DNA of 64,000 nucleotides, taken from the NCBI GenBank assembly GCA_965203435.1, contig CBDBCU010000001.1:434001-498000 (forward strand), in the 5' to 3' direction. Positions 57,174-64,000 of the stretch are shown here, piece after piece. Under the pieces are notes generated by a model. It did no database searches, was not told the origin of the DNA, and worked only from the letters and a program-made list of their open reading frames with translations. The translations under genes and the position numbers were made by a program. Positions within the stretch are counted from its first letter, which is position 1; the number at the start of each line of letters is the position of its first letter. Source of the DNA: CBDBCU01 sp965203435 (lineage in GTDB: Bacteria > Chloroflexota > Dehalococcoidia > Lucifugimonadales > UBA3495).

Positions 57174-58646
57174 CTAGCTGCACGGCTGATGTTTCCGAAT
57201 GTCGAAGCACCAGAGGGCTTCCTTGTCTTGACCCTCGGTTACGGCAATGCGCCGCACGATGCCGTTGTCGCCGCTGACGAATACCGAATGCCGCTCAATG
57301 ACCGACAGATTGCCCAAATCGCCGCCCAGGCCGGCCGTGGCCGGAGCTCCGGCGGCCAGGGGGGCCTTGATTTCCGACCGCTCCAAGCTGGGCAGGTTAC
57401 TGATAACTTCGCCGGATTCCAGGTTGGTGGGCTGGACGCTCAGCAGGCGCATCCGCCCATCCTTGGCCGCGATCGCCAAGCCCAGCGGCACCAGGGCCGG
57501 GCGGGATACCATCGGACTTTCCATATTGTGCTGCCAACGGGCTTCCTTAACCGCCCCCGGGGCCGGCGCGGCAAAATCTAAAGCGTACAGATTGCCGTCC
57601 ATCCCCGGGGCAAAGATGGTTTCCCCGTCAGTCACCGGGCCGCCCCAGAACCAGTTGCCGCCCTCAAAAGTCCACTCTACTTCCCCATCATCGGCGTCCA
57701 GGGCGTAGAGTTTCTTGTCAAAGGAGCCGATGATAACCAAGCCGTTGGCGACCAGCGGCTTGCCCATTACCGCGCCGCCGGTTTCGTACTGCCAGAGCAG
57801 GCGGCCATCCCGCAAATCCACGGCGTACACTTTGCGATCCTGGGAGCCGAAGTAGGCAATGCCGTTGTGGACGGTGGGGGTGGACCAGATTTTGCCGCCG
57901 GCGGCAAAGGGCGACCAGTCCAGTTCGCTGCCATCGGCGGCCCGATAGCCGTAAAGGTTGCCGTCCTCGGAACCGATAATCACTATAGGAGTAACGCCGC
58001 CCGGATTATCCGGGTCGGCCAGGGCAATTTCGGCCAGCACCGGGCCGCCAATCAGCGGCAACGGGGCCCGGCTGGGGTCGGCGCGCAGGGTTCTTTCCCA
58101 AGCCGGGGTGCCGGCCGCGCCGGCGGCGGTTTCGGTATAGAGGCCGTAAAGCTTTCCGTTCACGCCGCCCACAAAGACCATTCCCAACGCCGGGCTGACC
58201 GCCGGCGGCCCGAATACGCCGCCCAAGCCCTGGCCGCTGCCCAAAGGCGGAAAAGTCCACGCCACCCGGGGGATCCCGGAGCCGAAATCCTCCAGGGCGC
58301 GGATTTTAACCCGATTTTCGTCGCCATCCAGGTTCATCCCGCCCAGTTGCCCGGCCAAATCGCCCAGGTTGCCATCCAAGGGGCCGGCCACATAGATGCG
58401 AGCCGGCTCCCCCGGCGCCTCGGAAAAGTGGACGGCCAGCGGCGACCAGCCCCGGTTTTCGCCGCCCAGGTTGGGGGTGCAGGCCAGCAGCAACAGCAGG
58501 GAAAGCAGGGCCAGCGGCAAAATCCCCCGGCGGAAAGACCGCCGGAGCCAAGCCGCCGGGTATAGTTGACTCTCCCCGGGCCGCGGGGCAAGGGATACGA
58601 TCCCGGGGATATTTTGCCAAGGGATACCGGATGAAAGAAAAGTCAT
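57174..58646 (-). CDS. PQQ-binding-like beta-propeller lipoprotein (BamB-like fold)
   Basis: The 490-residue product has a long basic N-terminus, a lipoprotein signal (LPLALLSLLLLLAC, Cys56) and then seven or eight propeller blades. Typical blade ends are MVFVGGVNGKLYGLY, VIIGSEDGNLYGYRAADGSE, AYFGSQDRKVYAVDLRDGRL, LVIIGSFDKKLYALDADDGE and IFAPGMDGNLYALDF. The fold is that of BamB and quinoprotein dehydrogenases; no quinone-binding catalytic residues are evident. It lies between yidD and yidC on the same strand, so it may assist membrane-protein biogenesis, which is a guess from position. Confidence 0.87.
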   Translation of the reverse strand: MTFLSSGIPWQNIPGIVSLAPRPGESQLYPAAWLRRSFRRGILPLALLSLLLLLACTPNLGGENRGWSPLAVHFSEAPGEPARIYVAGPLDGNLGDLAGQLGGMNLDGDENRVKIRALEDFGSGIPRVAWTFPPLGSGQGLGGVFGPPAVSPALGMVFVGGVNGKLYGLYTETAAGAAGTPAWERTLRADPSRAPLPLIGGPVLAEIALADPDNPGGVTPIVIIGSEDGNLYGYRAADGSELDWSPFAAGGKIWSTPTVHNGIAYFGSQDRKVYAVDLRDGRLLWQYETGGAVMGKPLVANGLVIIGSFDKKLYALDADDGEVEWTFEGGNWFWGGPVTDGETIFAPGMDGNLYALDFAAPAPGAVKEARWQHNMESPMVSRPALVPLGLAIAAKDGRMRLLSVQPTNLESGEVISNLPSLERSEIKAPLAAGAPATAGLGGDLGNLSVIERHSVFVSGDNGIVRRIAVTEGQDKEALWCFDIRKHQPCS

Positions 58647-58672
58647 AAAACTACGATGCTGGCGTCCGCCGG

Positions 58673-58882
58673 TTACGGCACCGGGTCATAGCCCCGGCCG
58701 CCGCCGGGACGGCAGCTGAACAGCCGTTTCAATCCCAAGCCGCCGCCTTTCCGCAAGCCGTACTGCCGAATGGCATCAGCAAAGTACGCTGAGCAGGTGG
58801 GCGTGTAGCGGCAGGTGGCCGGCAGGTAAGGGGATATGGCCCCCTGATAAAACCGGATGGCCCGTAAGGCGGCGCGCTGCAT
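58673..58882 (-). CDS. yidD: Membrane protein insertion efficiency factor YidD
   Basis: The 69-residue product matches YidD throughout: LRAIRFYQGAISPYLPATCR, YTPTCSAYFADAIRQYGLRK and GGGRGYDPVP at the end. The cysteines of CRYTPTCS and FSCRPGGG are conserved. YidD is a small membrane-attached protein that helps YidC-dependent insertion. It begins one base after the rnpA stop on the same strand. Confidence 0.94.
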   Translation of the reverse strand: MQRAALRAIRFYQGAISPYLPATCRYTPTCSAYFADAIRQYGLRKGGGLGLKRLFSCRPGGGRGYDPVP

Positions 58883-58883
58883 A

Positions 58884-59237
58884 TCACTGTTGTTCCGGCC
58901 GGGCGGCGACAGCGGACAGATGGGTGCGCCGCAACAGGTTGTCGGCGGCCCGTTTCAGTTGGCGGTAGTCGGCCTTTTCCGCGCCGCGGCGGGCAATGAA
59001 AACCGCGTCCCAGCCGCCTTGCACCGGGGTTTGCCGCACCGCCTCTTTCAGCCGGCGCTTGACATAGTTGCGGGTCACCGCATTCCCGATGCGCTTGCTG
59101 ACCACAAACCCGAACCGGCTGTAGTCCCGCCCATTGGCTAACACCCGAATAACCAGCAGCCGATTGACCAGGGTACGGCCCTCCTGATGAATCCGGGAAA
59201 AATCCTTGTTCCTGGTAAGCCGGAACTGCCGTTGCAT
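58884..59237 (-). CDS. rnpA: Ribonuclease P protein component
   Basis: RnpA is the protein subunit of RNase P, which matures tRNA 5' ends. The 117-residue product has LTRNKDFSRIHQEGRTLVNR at the start and the central cleft FGFVVSKRIGNAVTRNYVKR followed by RLKEAVRQT, the family's RNR-like motif. It lies between rpmH (17 bases upstream) and yidD, the standard bacterial order. Confidence 0.96.
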   Translation of the reverse strand: MQRQFRLTRNKDFSRIHQEGRTLVNRLLVIRVLANGRDYSRFGFVVSKRIGNAVTRNYVKRRLKEAVRQTPVQGGWDAVFIARRGAEKADYRQLKRAADNLLRRTHLSAVAARPEQQ

Positions 59238-59254
59238 TATTGCAATCGTCCGGC

Positions 59255-59392
59255 TTAAACGGTCAACTGATGCCGCCCCTTGAACCGGCGGCGGCGCAAG
59301 ACGGCCCGGCCGTCGGAAGTGCGGGAGCGGGCGCGAAAGCCATGCACCCGAGCCCGACGGCGCTTTTTCGGTTGGTAAGTTCGTTTAGGCAT
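59255..59392 (-). CDS. rpmH: 50S ribosomal protein L34
   Basis: The 45-residue reading frame MPKRTYQPKKRRRARVHGFR then ARSRTSDGRAVLRRRRFKGR and HQLTV matches L34 along its full length. GGAGGGG lies upstream of the ATG at 59392. A strong promoter (TTGACT, 17 bases, TATAAT) precedes it. It heads the rpmH-rnpA-yidD-propeller-yidC-khpB block. Confidence 0.97.
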   Translation of the reverse strand: MPKRTYQPKKRRRARVHGFRARSRTSDGRAVLRRRRFKGRHQLTV

Positions 59393-59419
59393 CGTTTCCA
59401 CACCCCTCCAACGCCAGGA

Positions 59420-59448
59420 ATTATAGGGCGGGCCGGAAAGATAGTCAA
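59420..59448 (-). promoter_or_regulatory. Sigma-70 type promoter of rpmH
   Basis: On the minus strand TTGACT (59443-59448) and TATAAT (59420-59425) are 17 bases apart, 28 bases before the rpmH ATG. It is the best promoter match in the window. Confidence 0.85.
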
Positions 59449-59553
59449 GGGCTATTCCGGCCTATCGCCAATATCCGCGGACAAATTGCCGGCGGCGTTA
59501 TGTTATGCTGTAACCGGCAAATCCGCAAATCCAACCCGGGAGGCCAGGGCCTT

Positions 59554-60498
59554 ATGGAACAGGATACCAATGCCAACCCGCCGGACAATGCCGGCCATCA
59601 GGACGATGCCTTGGGTATCATCAAAAACGTGCGAGTGCGGGAAGTCTGGCCGCACGAGGCGCACAACTTTACCCCCTGGCTGGCCCAAAACCTGGGCCGG
59701 TTGGGCCAAGCCTTGCACTTGGACTTGGAGCTGCTGAGTACCGAGGCCCGGGTTGGCCCCTTCTCCTTGGACATTCTGGCCCAAGAAGTTGTACCTAATG
59801 GCCGGAAAGTCGCCATTGAGAACCAACTCGAGGGGACGGACCATATCCACTTGGGGCAGCTGCTGACCTACGCCGCCGGACACGAAGCCCAGATTGCGAT
59901 CTGGGTAGCGCCCCACTTCGACGAGCGACACCGCGCAGCCATCGACTGGCTTAACCAGTTGGCCGGCGACAAGGCCGAGTTCTATGCGGTGCTCGTCCGG
60001 GCCATACGGATTGACGACTCTAAACCGGCGCCCATTTTCGAGCCGGTCGCGGTTCCGGCCGGGTGGCCGCGCCTTAACCAACCGGTCAAGGCGGCGCCAA
60101 GGAAAGAGTCCGGAGGGGGATTTCGGATAGAGACGCGGGGCTGTCTCCTCTATACTGAGCTGGGGGAGCATCAGGCGTACGTGGAGCTTTGGATAGCGCC
60201 GGACCGGGCATTGCCGAATCAGCTAGCCACCAAGTATCGGATCTTCGACGGCTTGGAAGCGGACAAGGCCGCGATTGAGAAAGAACTCTCTGACGGCGAA
60301 TTAAACTGGCATCGCGGCGGCCGCCGGCACTACTCCCAGATCCGGCTGGTCAAGCCGGCCTCCATAAACGACCCGCCGGAAAAGCTGGCCGAAACCCGGG
60401 CCTGGATCGAGGATGCCAAAGTCAAGTTTGAGGAGGTTTTCAAGCCCCGGGTCGGGAAAATCTGGGAGGAAATGGGAAGCGAGGGGGCGGGGGAGTAG
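59554..60498 (+). CDS. DUF4268-type protein with PD-(D/E)XK-like nuclease fold
   Basis: The 314-residue product begins MEQDTNANPPDNAGHQDDAL. It then shows a restriction-like core: FTPWLAQNLGRLGQALHLDL, EARVGPFSLDILAQEV (Asp), KVAIENQLEGTDHIHLGQLL (Glu-x-Gln) and TYAAGHEAQIAIWVAPHFDE. This is the familiar IENQLExTDHxHLGQL pattern of proteins with a C-terminal DUF4268 domain, here from about residue 180. A single PD-(D/E)XK-like site suggests DNA cleavage, but no partner methylase is adjacent. GGGAGGCCAGGG precedes the ATG. tRNA-Leu follows 160 bases downstream. Confidence 0.86.
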   Translation: MEQDTNANPPDNAGHQDDALGIIKNVRVREVWPHEAHNFTPWLAQNLGRLGQALHLDLELLSTEARVGPFSLDILAQEVVPNGRKVAIENQLEGTDHIHLGQLLTYAAGHEAQIAIWVAPHFDERHRAAIDWLNQLAGDKAEFYAVLVRAIRIDDSKPAPIFEPVAVPAGWPRLNQPVKAAPRKESGGGFRIETRGCLLYTELGEHQAYVELWIAPDRALPNQLATKYRIFDGLEADKAAIEKELSDGELNWHRGGRRHYSQIRLVKPASINDPPEKLAETRAWIEDAKVKFEEVFKPRVGKIWEEMGSEGAGE

Positions 60499-60509
60499 GA
60501 AACCAGCCT

Positions 60510-60583
60510 ACCGTCCTTCCCATGCCGGCGGGAATTCAGAAAGGTTGCGGACTCTGGATTCCCGCTTACGCGGGAATGACGGT
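60510..60583. repeat. Family A repeat, short
   Basis: ACCGTCCTTCCCATGCCGGC to GGATTCCCGCTTACGCGGGA and TGACGGT, with a core of only about 25 bases. It lies between the DUF4268 gene and tRNA-Leu. Confidence 0.75.
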
Positions 60584-60619
60584 AATGCGGTTGTCAAGTA
60601 TATGCCAACGCCCGGAAAG

Positions 60620-60630
60620 TGTGCTATAAT
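60620..60630 (+). promoter_or_regulatory. Extended -10 promoter of tRNA-Leu
   Basis: TGTGCTATAAT on the plus strand lies 27 bases before the tRNA 5' end. It is the consensus form of the motif seen before several other genes here. Confidence 0.7.
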
Positions 60631-60657
60631 AAAAGCGGTCTATTCCCTGACCGCCGG

Positions 60658-60743
60658 GCCGAAGTGGCGAAATGGTAGACGCGCCGGTCTCAAAAACCGG
60701 TGGGGGCAACCCCGTGTCGGTTCGACTCCGACCTTCGGCACCA
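60658..60743 (+). tRNA. tRNA-Leu (anticodon CAA)
   Basis: The acceptor arms GCCGAAG and CTTCGGC pair, with ACCA encoded at the 3' end. The anticodon arm is CCGGT-CTCAAAA-ACCGG, giving anticodon CAA. The long variable arm (GTGGGGGCAACCCCGT) marks a class II tRNA, and the T arm reads GTCGG-TTCGACT-CCGAC. Confidence 0.97.
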
Positions 60744-60766
60744 ACCCCTCTTTATCTTTATCCCGC

Positions 60767-61642
60767 TTAACCTTGCCCTAGCCGGTGGCTGTCCAGGAAC
60801 TGGCGGGCTTCTTGCAGCACCAGGTCGGGATATTCCATCGCTACGAAGTGGGAACCTTTAGGCAGGGTTTTGACCTGCGCCCCTTGGACTTCCCGCAGGA
60901 AATACCGGATTTCATCGCTGTTGCGGGCGGCTTCATCCGGGTAATTGCCGGTATCGCCGAGCAGCAGCAGGTAATCGCCGGCCAGGTTTTTCAGGTAGGG
61001 CGTCGGATCCAGGGCGTGGCGGGCTTCGTAGTAGATGGCTTCCACATCCGTGGGACACTTCAGCTCGGCCCGGCCATCCGGCAGCAGGCGAGTGCCGCCG
61101 TAAATGTAGTCCCGCACGGCGTCATCGGTCCAACTGCGGAAAACCCGGCGGTTGCGATAAGCGTCATACATCGCTTCCCGGCTATCCCACACCGCCCGCT
61201 TGTTGCGGGTGCGGTTCATCCGTTCCGCCCGCACTTCCGGGCTATAGACTTCCAGGGCCGGCCCCACCCGGGTATCCACCAGGGCCGTCGGCCCGACAAT
61301 GCCGGGGGACATAGCATTGGCAATCATCAGGGTCATTCCGCCGGCGGAGTGGCCGATAGTGTAGGGCGGCTGCGGCGTGTTCAGGGTCTGCACCAAGCCC
61401 ACCAGGTCTTTAGCCATAGCGTCAAAGGTGTAATTGCCCGCCTTGTCGCTGTCGCCATGCCCCCGCAAATCCAGGGACAGCACATAGTAGTCCTGGGCCA
61501 AATCCCGGGCCAGGGGATTCCACACCGCCGCGCACAAGCCGATGCCATGGGTCATCAGCAGCAGGGGATTATCCGGGCTGCCCCAAGCCAGGCCGTGCAG
61601 GGTAATCCCGTTGGTGGGGACAAACTTGCTTTCCGGTTCCAA
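60767..61642 (-). CDS. Alpha/beta-hydrolase
   Basis: The 291-residue product starts with TTG at 61642, with AGGAGG upstream. The fold markers are LLLMTHGIGLCAAVWNPLA (oxyanion loop), VLSLDLRGHGDSDKAG, the nucleophile elbow in YTIGHSAGGMTLM, and the late GSHFVAMEYPDLV with the catalytic His. The helical cap between about 125 and 210 is of the epoxide-hydrolase/dehalogenase size. No signal peptide is seen. It sits 19 bases downstream of a radical-SAM-like gene, so the two may be one transcript. Substrate unknown. Confidence 0.9.
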   Translation of the reverse strand: MEPESKFVPTNGITLHGLAWGSPDNPLLLMTHGIGLCAAVWNPLARDLAQDYYVLSLDLRGHGDSDKAGNYTFDAMAKDLVGLVQTLNTPQPPYTIGHSAGGMTLMIANAMSPGIVGPTALVDTRVGPALEVYSPEVRAERMNRTRNKRAVWDSREAMYDAYRNRRVFRSWTDDAVRDYIYGGTRLLPDGRAELKCPTDVEAIYYEARHALDPTPYLKNLAGDYLLLLGDTGNYPDEAARNSDEIRYFLREVQGAQVKTLPKGSHFVAMEYPDLVLQEARQFLDSHRLGQG

Positions 61643-61661
61643 TAAAGTTCCTCCTGAGGTT

Positions 61662-62954
61662 TTAGAGCAGGTTCCAGCGGGGCTGCCCGGCGGCCTGCTC
61701 CCGCAAGTAGGCGACCAGCCAATCCTTAACCGCCGGGGCCAGGTAAAAGGTGGGCTTAATCAATTCCGATTCATCGGCAATCAAACCCTCAGTCAAGGCC
61801 AACTGCGCCTCTTTGGTGCCGGGCAGCAGGCTGACGCCGACCCGCAGGTTAGCCAGGGCCGGCTTGATTTGCCGCAGGAAATCCAGCTTTTCCGCGACGG
61901 ATTGGCAGGTTTCCCCCGGCTCGCCGAAACGCTGGGATATAGTGTAATGCAGGCCGCCGGCCTCGCACAGGCGGCAGGTTTCCCGCAGCGGCTCCAGCCG
62001 TTCCCCCGGAGAAATACCGTCGTGGCTGTCGCCCTGCTGATTGCCCATCAAGACCAGGGCGCAGCCGGCTTGTTTCATCAGGGACACCAGTTCGGCGTCG
62101 CAGCTGTAGGGGGCAAAGGGGGTGTTCCAGTGGATTTTGAGGTCGGCGGCGATGAGGGCGCGGCAGAGTTCTTTGGCGTGGGCCAGGGGAACATTAAAGC
62201 CGTTGTCAATAAAGAAAACTTTCCGCAGGCCGTAACGCTCCTGCATTTCCCGGACTTCCCGCACTACTTCGTCCACCGGGCGGATAACCCGCCAAGCGTT
62301 GGGCGGCGGCTCGGCCCCGGGCGCGGTGGGATAGCTGAAATCGCCCAGCTTGGTCAGGATGCCGATGCCAAAGCCGGCCCGCTGATATTTGTCCATATCC
62401 AGGTCGTCAAAGCGGGGCGGTTTGGCAAACTCCGAGGCGCAGCGCATTCCGTTGTAGCGGATTTGCCCTTGTTCCCGATAGACCAGGCCCGGCAGGTCCA
62501 GATAGCCGGGTTCGCCGATTTCCAGCCGCCCGGCCAATTCCGCAAAGGTTTCCCCGGCATCGCCGGCCAATCCCAAATCCGGCTCCAGATAGGCGTAGCA
62601 CTGCTCCGGCAGCAGGCTGAACGCCGGGCCGCCGCAGACGATGGGCGCGGCGGACAATTCCCGCACCCGGTCAATAACCGCCTTAGTGACCGGCAAGGCC
62701 CACTGGGGGTCGAGGTAGCTGTGATTGCTCAGGTTACGCAGGGAAAGGCCCACCAGTTCCGGCTGGAAATCCCTTACCGCCTGTTCCACCGCGGCCAGAT
62801 AGTCCTCGGCAAACATCAAGTCCAGGGTTTTCAGGGTATGCCGTTCCGGGTCGAGGTGGCCGGCAATGTAAGCCATCCCGATGGGCAGGGGGCGGGCATC
62901 CATCCGGCTCATCAGCCGTTGGTGCCGGTTCGTGGCAATCAATAAAATCCGCAT
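61662..62954 (-). CDS. B12-binding/radical-SAM-like protein lacking the cluster cysteines
   Basis: The start at 62954 (MRILLIATNRHQRLMSRMDA) has GGAGAGGG upstream and gives 430 residues. Residues 1-150 match the cobalamin-binding-like domain of this family (RPLPIGMAYIAGHL, then LVGLSLRNLSN and PIVCGGPAFSLLPEQ). Residues about 190-400 match the radical-SAM barrel (RPVDEVVREVREMQERYGLR then KVFFIDNGFNV). Where CxxxCxxC is expected, after GIGILTKLG, the protein reads DFSYPTAPGAEPP with no cysteine. If correct, it cannot bind the usual 4Fe-4S cluster. The role is unknown. Confidence 0.84.
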   Translation of the reverse strand: MRILLIATNRHQRLMSRMDARPLPIGMAYIAGHLDPERHTLKTLDLMFAEDYLAAVEQAVRDFQPELVGLSLRNLSNHSYLDPQWALPVTKAVIDRVRELSAAPIVCGGPAFSLLPEQCYAYLEPDLGLAGDAGETFAELAGRLEIGEPGYLDLPGLVYREQGQIRYNGMRCASEFAKPPRFDDLDMDKYQRAGFGIGILTKLGDFSYPTAPGAEPPPNAWRVIRPVDEVVREVREMQERYGLRKVFFIDNGFNVPLAHAKELCRALIAADLKIHWNTPFAPYSCDAELVSLMKQAGCALVLMGNQQGDSHDGISPGERLEPLRETCRLCEAGGLHYTISQRFGEPGETCQSVAEKLDFLRQIKPALANLRVGVSLLPGTKEAQLALTEGLIADESELIKPTFYLAPAVKDWLVAYLREQAAGQPRWNLL

Positions 62955-63070
62955 GGGGCCATCCCTCTCCGCCGGGCTGATTCCCTCCCTAATATACGGC
63001 AAAGGGGGCTAAACGGCAAATGCCGGCTTTGACCGGGCTTGGCGGATAGGGCCGCGGCCGCGGCAAACGG

Positions 63071-64000
63071 TTATTCCACTATCAGGTAAGCACTGGTCAA
63101 GTTGCCGGTGAGGTTGGCCCCGCCGGCAATGGCTTTGGTCTGCCGGGGCGCTTGCAAGGCGGCGAAGGTGATGTAAGTTCCCGGCGGGCCGGTGGCGGCA
63201 AGGGCGCGGAAAGTCACCGTGGCCAAGATAAAGGGATTGGTGACGGCAGCGCCCAAGGTGCCGGCGGCGTAGTCAACCCGGCCCAAGGCGTTATCCACAT
63301 TGGATTGCAAGGGAACTTCCAGGGCCGGGCCGGCGGTCAAGGATAGGGCGGCGAACCGGGCCGGGTCAAAAATCAGATAAACCTGCACGGCGTCCACCGG
63401 ATTGCTTTCCCCGCAATACACCCAAATCCGCAGCTGAAATTGCCGGCCCACGGCAACAGTATCGGAATCGGGTAGCAGGGCAATGCCGGCGGTAAGTTGC
63501 GGTATAGGGGTTGGCGGCGGCGGCGTGGGCGTTGCGGCCGGGGCCGAGGTAAGGGTTGCGGTGGGAATAGGTGTAGGCGCGGCCGGCGGCGTGGGCGCGG
63601 CCATGACGGTCGGCGTAGGCGGCAGTGGCGGCGTAGCGGCAGGCGGGGCCGGCGGCGTTTCCGCTACTGCCGGATTTGCCGTGATGGTTGGCGGGACGGG
63701 CATAGGGGCAATCGTTGCCGGCGGCGGCAAGGTTGGCCAGGTCGGCGTGGCGCGGCCGGCTAGGGTAGGAATAAAAAGTTGCGGCGTAGCCGGGTTAAGG
63801 CGCGGCAAAGGGCCGGCCGGCGACGGAGGCGGCGTCCCGATTGCCGTCGGGATAATCCCTATAGATTCGGTCGGCGGCGGCAAAGGCGGCTCCGGCGGCG
63901 ATGGTTGCCGCATCAAAACCCAAGCCAGGAAAGCCAATTCCATTGCCAGGAACGCCAGCCCCAAGCAGTGCCACCGCCAGCGGATTAACCAAGCCGGCGG
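63071..64000 (-). CDS. Membrane-anchored cohesin-like protein with Pro/Thr linker (5' end may lie outside)
   Basis: The reading frame is open to the right edge. A possible TTG start is at 63964, but the upstream codons (WLIRWRWHCLGL) look like a natural cytoplasmic end of the membrane helix LGLAFLAMELAFLAWVLM. A linker of about 130 residues rich in Pro, Thr and Ala follows. The C-terminal part (from about QLTAGIALLPDSDTVAVG) has strand patterns of a cohesin/CARDB-like module: FQLRIWVYCGE, VQVYLIFDPARFAALSLTAG and NPFILATVTFRAL. The architecture resembles the lamin-tail lipoprotein at 47056, with a different surface domain. Confidence 0.78.
   Translation of the reverse strand, partial: PPAWLIRWRWHCLGLAFLAMELAFLAWVLMRQPSPPEPPLPPPTESIGIIPTAIGTPPPSPAGPLPRLNPATPQLFIPTLAGRATPTWPTLPPPATIAPMPVPPTITANPAVAETPPAPPAATPPLPPTPTVMAAPTPPAAPTPIPTATLTSAPAATPTPPPPTPIPQLTAGIALLPDSDTVAVGRQFQLRIWVYCGESNPVDAVQVYLIFDPARFAALSLTAGPALEVPLQSNVDNALGRVDYAAGTLGAAVTNPFILATVTFRALAATGPPGTYITFAALQAPRQTKAIAGGANLTGNLTSAYLIVE

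Noticed and set aside
59393..59553. Possible replication origin beside rpmH
   Set aside because: No dnaA or dnaN gene and no cluster of TTATCCACA-like boxes are seen; the gap holds only the rpmH promoter and the next gene's leader.

Overview
The window is high-GC bacterial chromosome. The best guess is a Chloroflexota member, probably close to Dehalococcoidia or the SAR202 group. Pointers are an F420-type luciferase-like oxidoreductase, thiolase/DUF35 pairs, a YidC without the large N-terminal periplasmic domain, secreted proteins with long Pro/Thr linkers, and several families of short dispersed palindromic repeats. This is inference from gene content; there is no rRNA or other taxonomic marker here.

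Layout, left to right. 0-6 kb: two tandem EVE-domain genes, a P-II protein, an acyl-CoA ligase, a single-chain restriction-modification enzyme and two small membrane proteins. 6-19 kb: DUF35 protein and thiolase, a small gene behind a triplicated 102-bp repeat, an HpaI-type aldolase, RNase D, a DNA methyltransferase fused to an HNH nuclease, a peptidase, a DMT transporter, tRNA-Glu and a 1355-residue helicase with a Vsr-like nuclease. 19-28.5 kb, plus strand: guaA, a HEPN pair, purD, purE, purB, purC and purS with small genes between them. 28.5-35 kb: repeat-rich, with a beta-propeller protein, a secreted four-cysteine protein behind a strong hairpin, a thioredoxin-like protein, a probable selenoprotein, an ABM monooxygenase and an MFS transporter. 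35-42 kb, minus strand: minC-minD-minE, a thiolase with an HMG-CoA-synthase-like/DUF35 protein, and a second methyltransferase-HNH fusion. 42-50 kb: S41 protease, smpB, a gamma-carbonic-anhydrase-like protein, a frameshifted paralogue of the secreted protein with a G13 tract, an LLM oxidoreductase, a lamin-tail lipoprotein, an internally duplicated unknown protein, an SDR and a glycosyltransferase. 50-55.5 kb, minus strand: purH, purM, purF. 55.5-59.4 kb, minus strand: rpmH, rnpA, yidD, a propeller lipoprotein, yidC and khpB. 59.5-64 kb: a DUF4268 nuclease-like protein, tRNA-Leu, an alpha/beta hydrolase, a B12/radical-SAM-like protein without the cluster cysteines, and a cohesin-like surface protein.

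How the genes work together. Two purine clusters cover most of the pathway to IMP plus GMP synthase; purL, purQ and purN are not in the window. MinCDE is a complete division-site selection operon. The rpmH-to-khpB block is the classical RNA-processing and membrane-insertion cluster, but with no dnaA or visible origin beside it. Genome-defence-type genes (EVE pair, single-chain R-M, two methyltransferase-HNH fusions, helicase-Vsr, HEPN pair, DUF4268 nuclease, superinfection-immunity-like protein) are scattered singly among metabolic genes rather than in one island.

The observations most worth following are: a 71-codon glutaredoxin-like gene whose only in-frame TGA sits where the redox Cys should be and is followed by a SECIS-like hairpin; a secreted-protein gene put out of frame by a G13 tract; the two methyltransferase-HNH paralogues; a radical-SAM-like protein lacking its cluster cysteines; a 107-bp out-of-frame overlap of yidC and khpB; and a terminator plus Shine-Dalgarno-masking hairpin before the gene at 30007.
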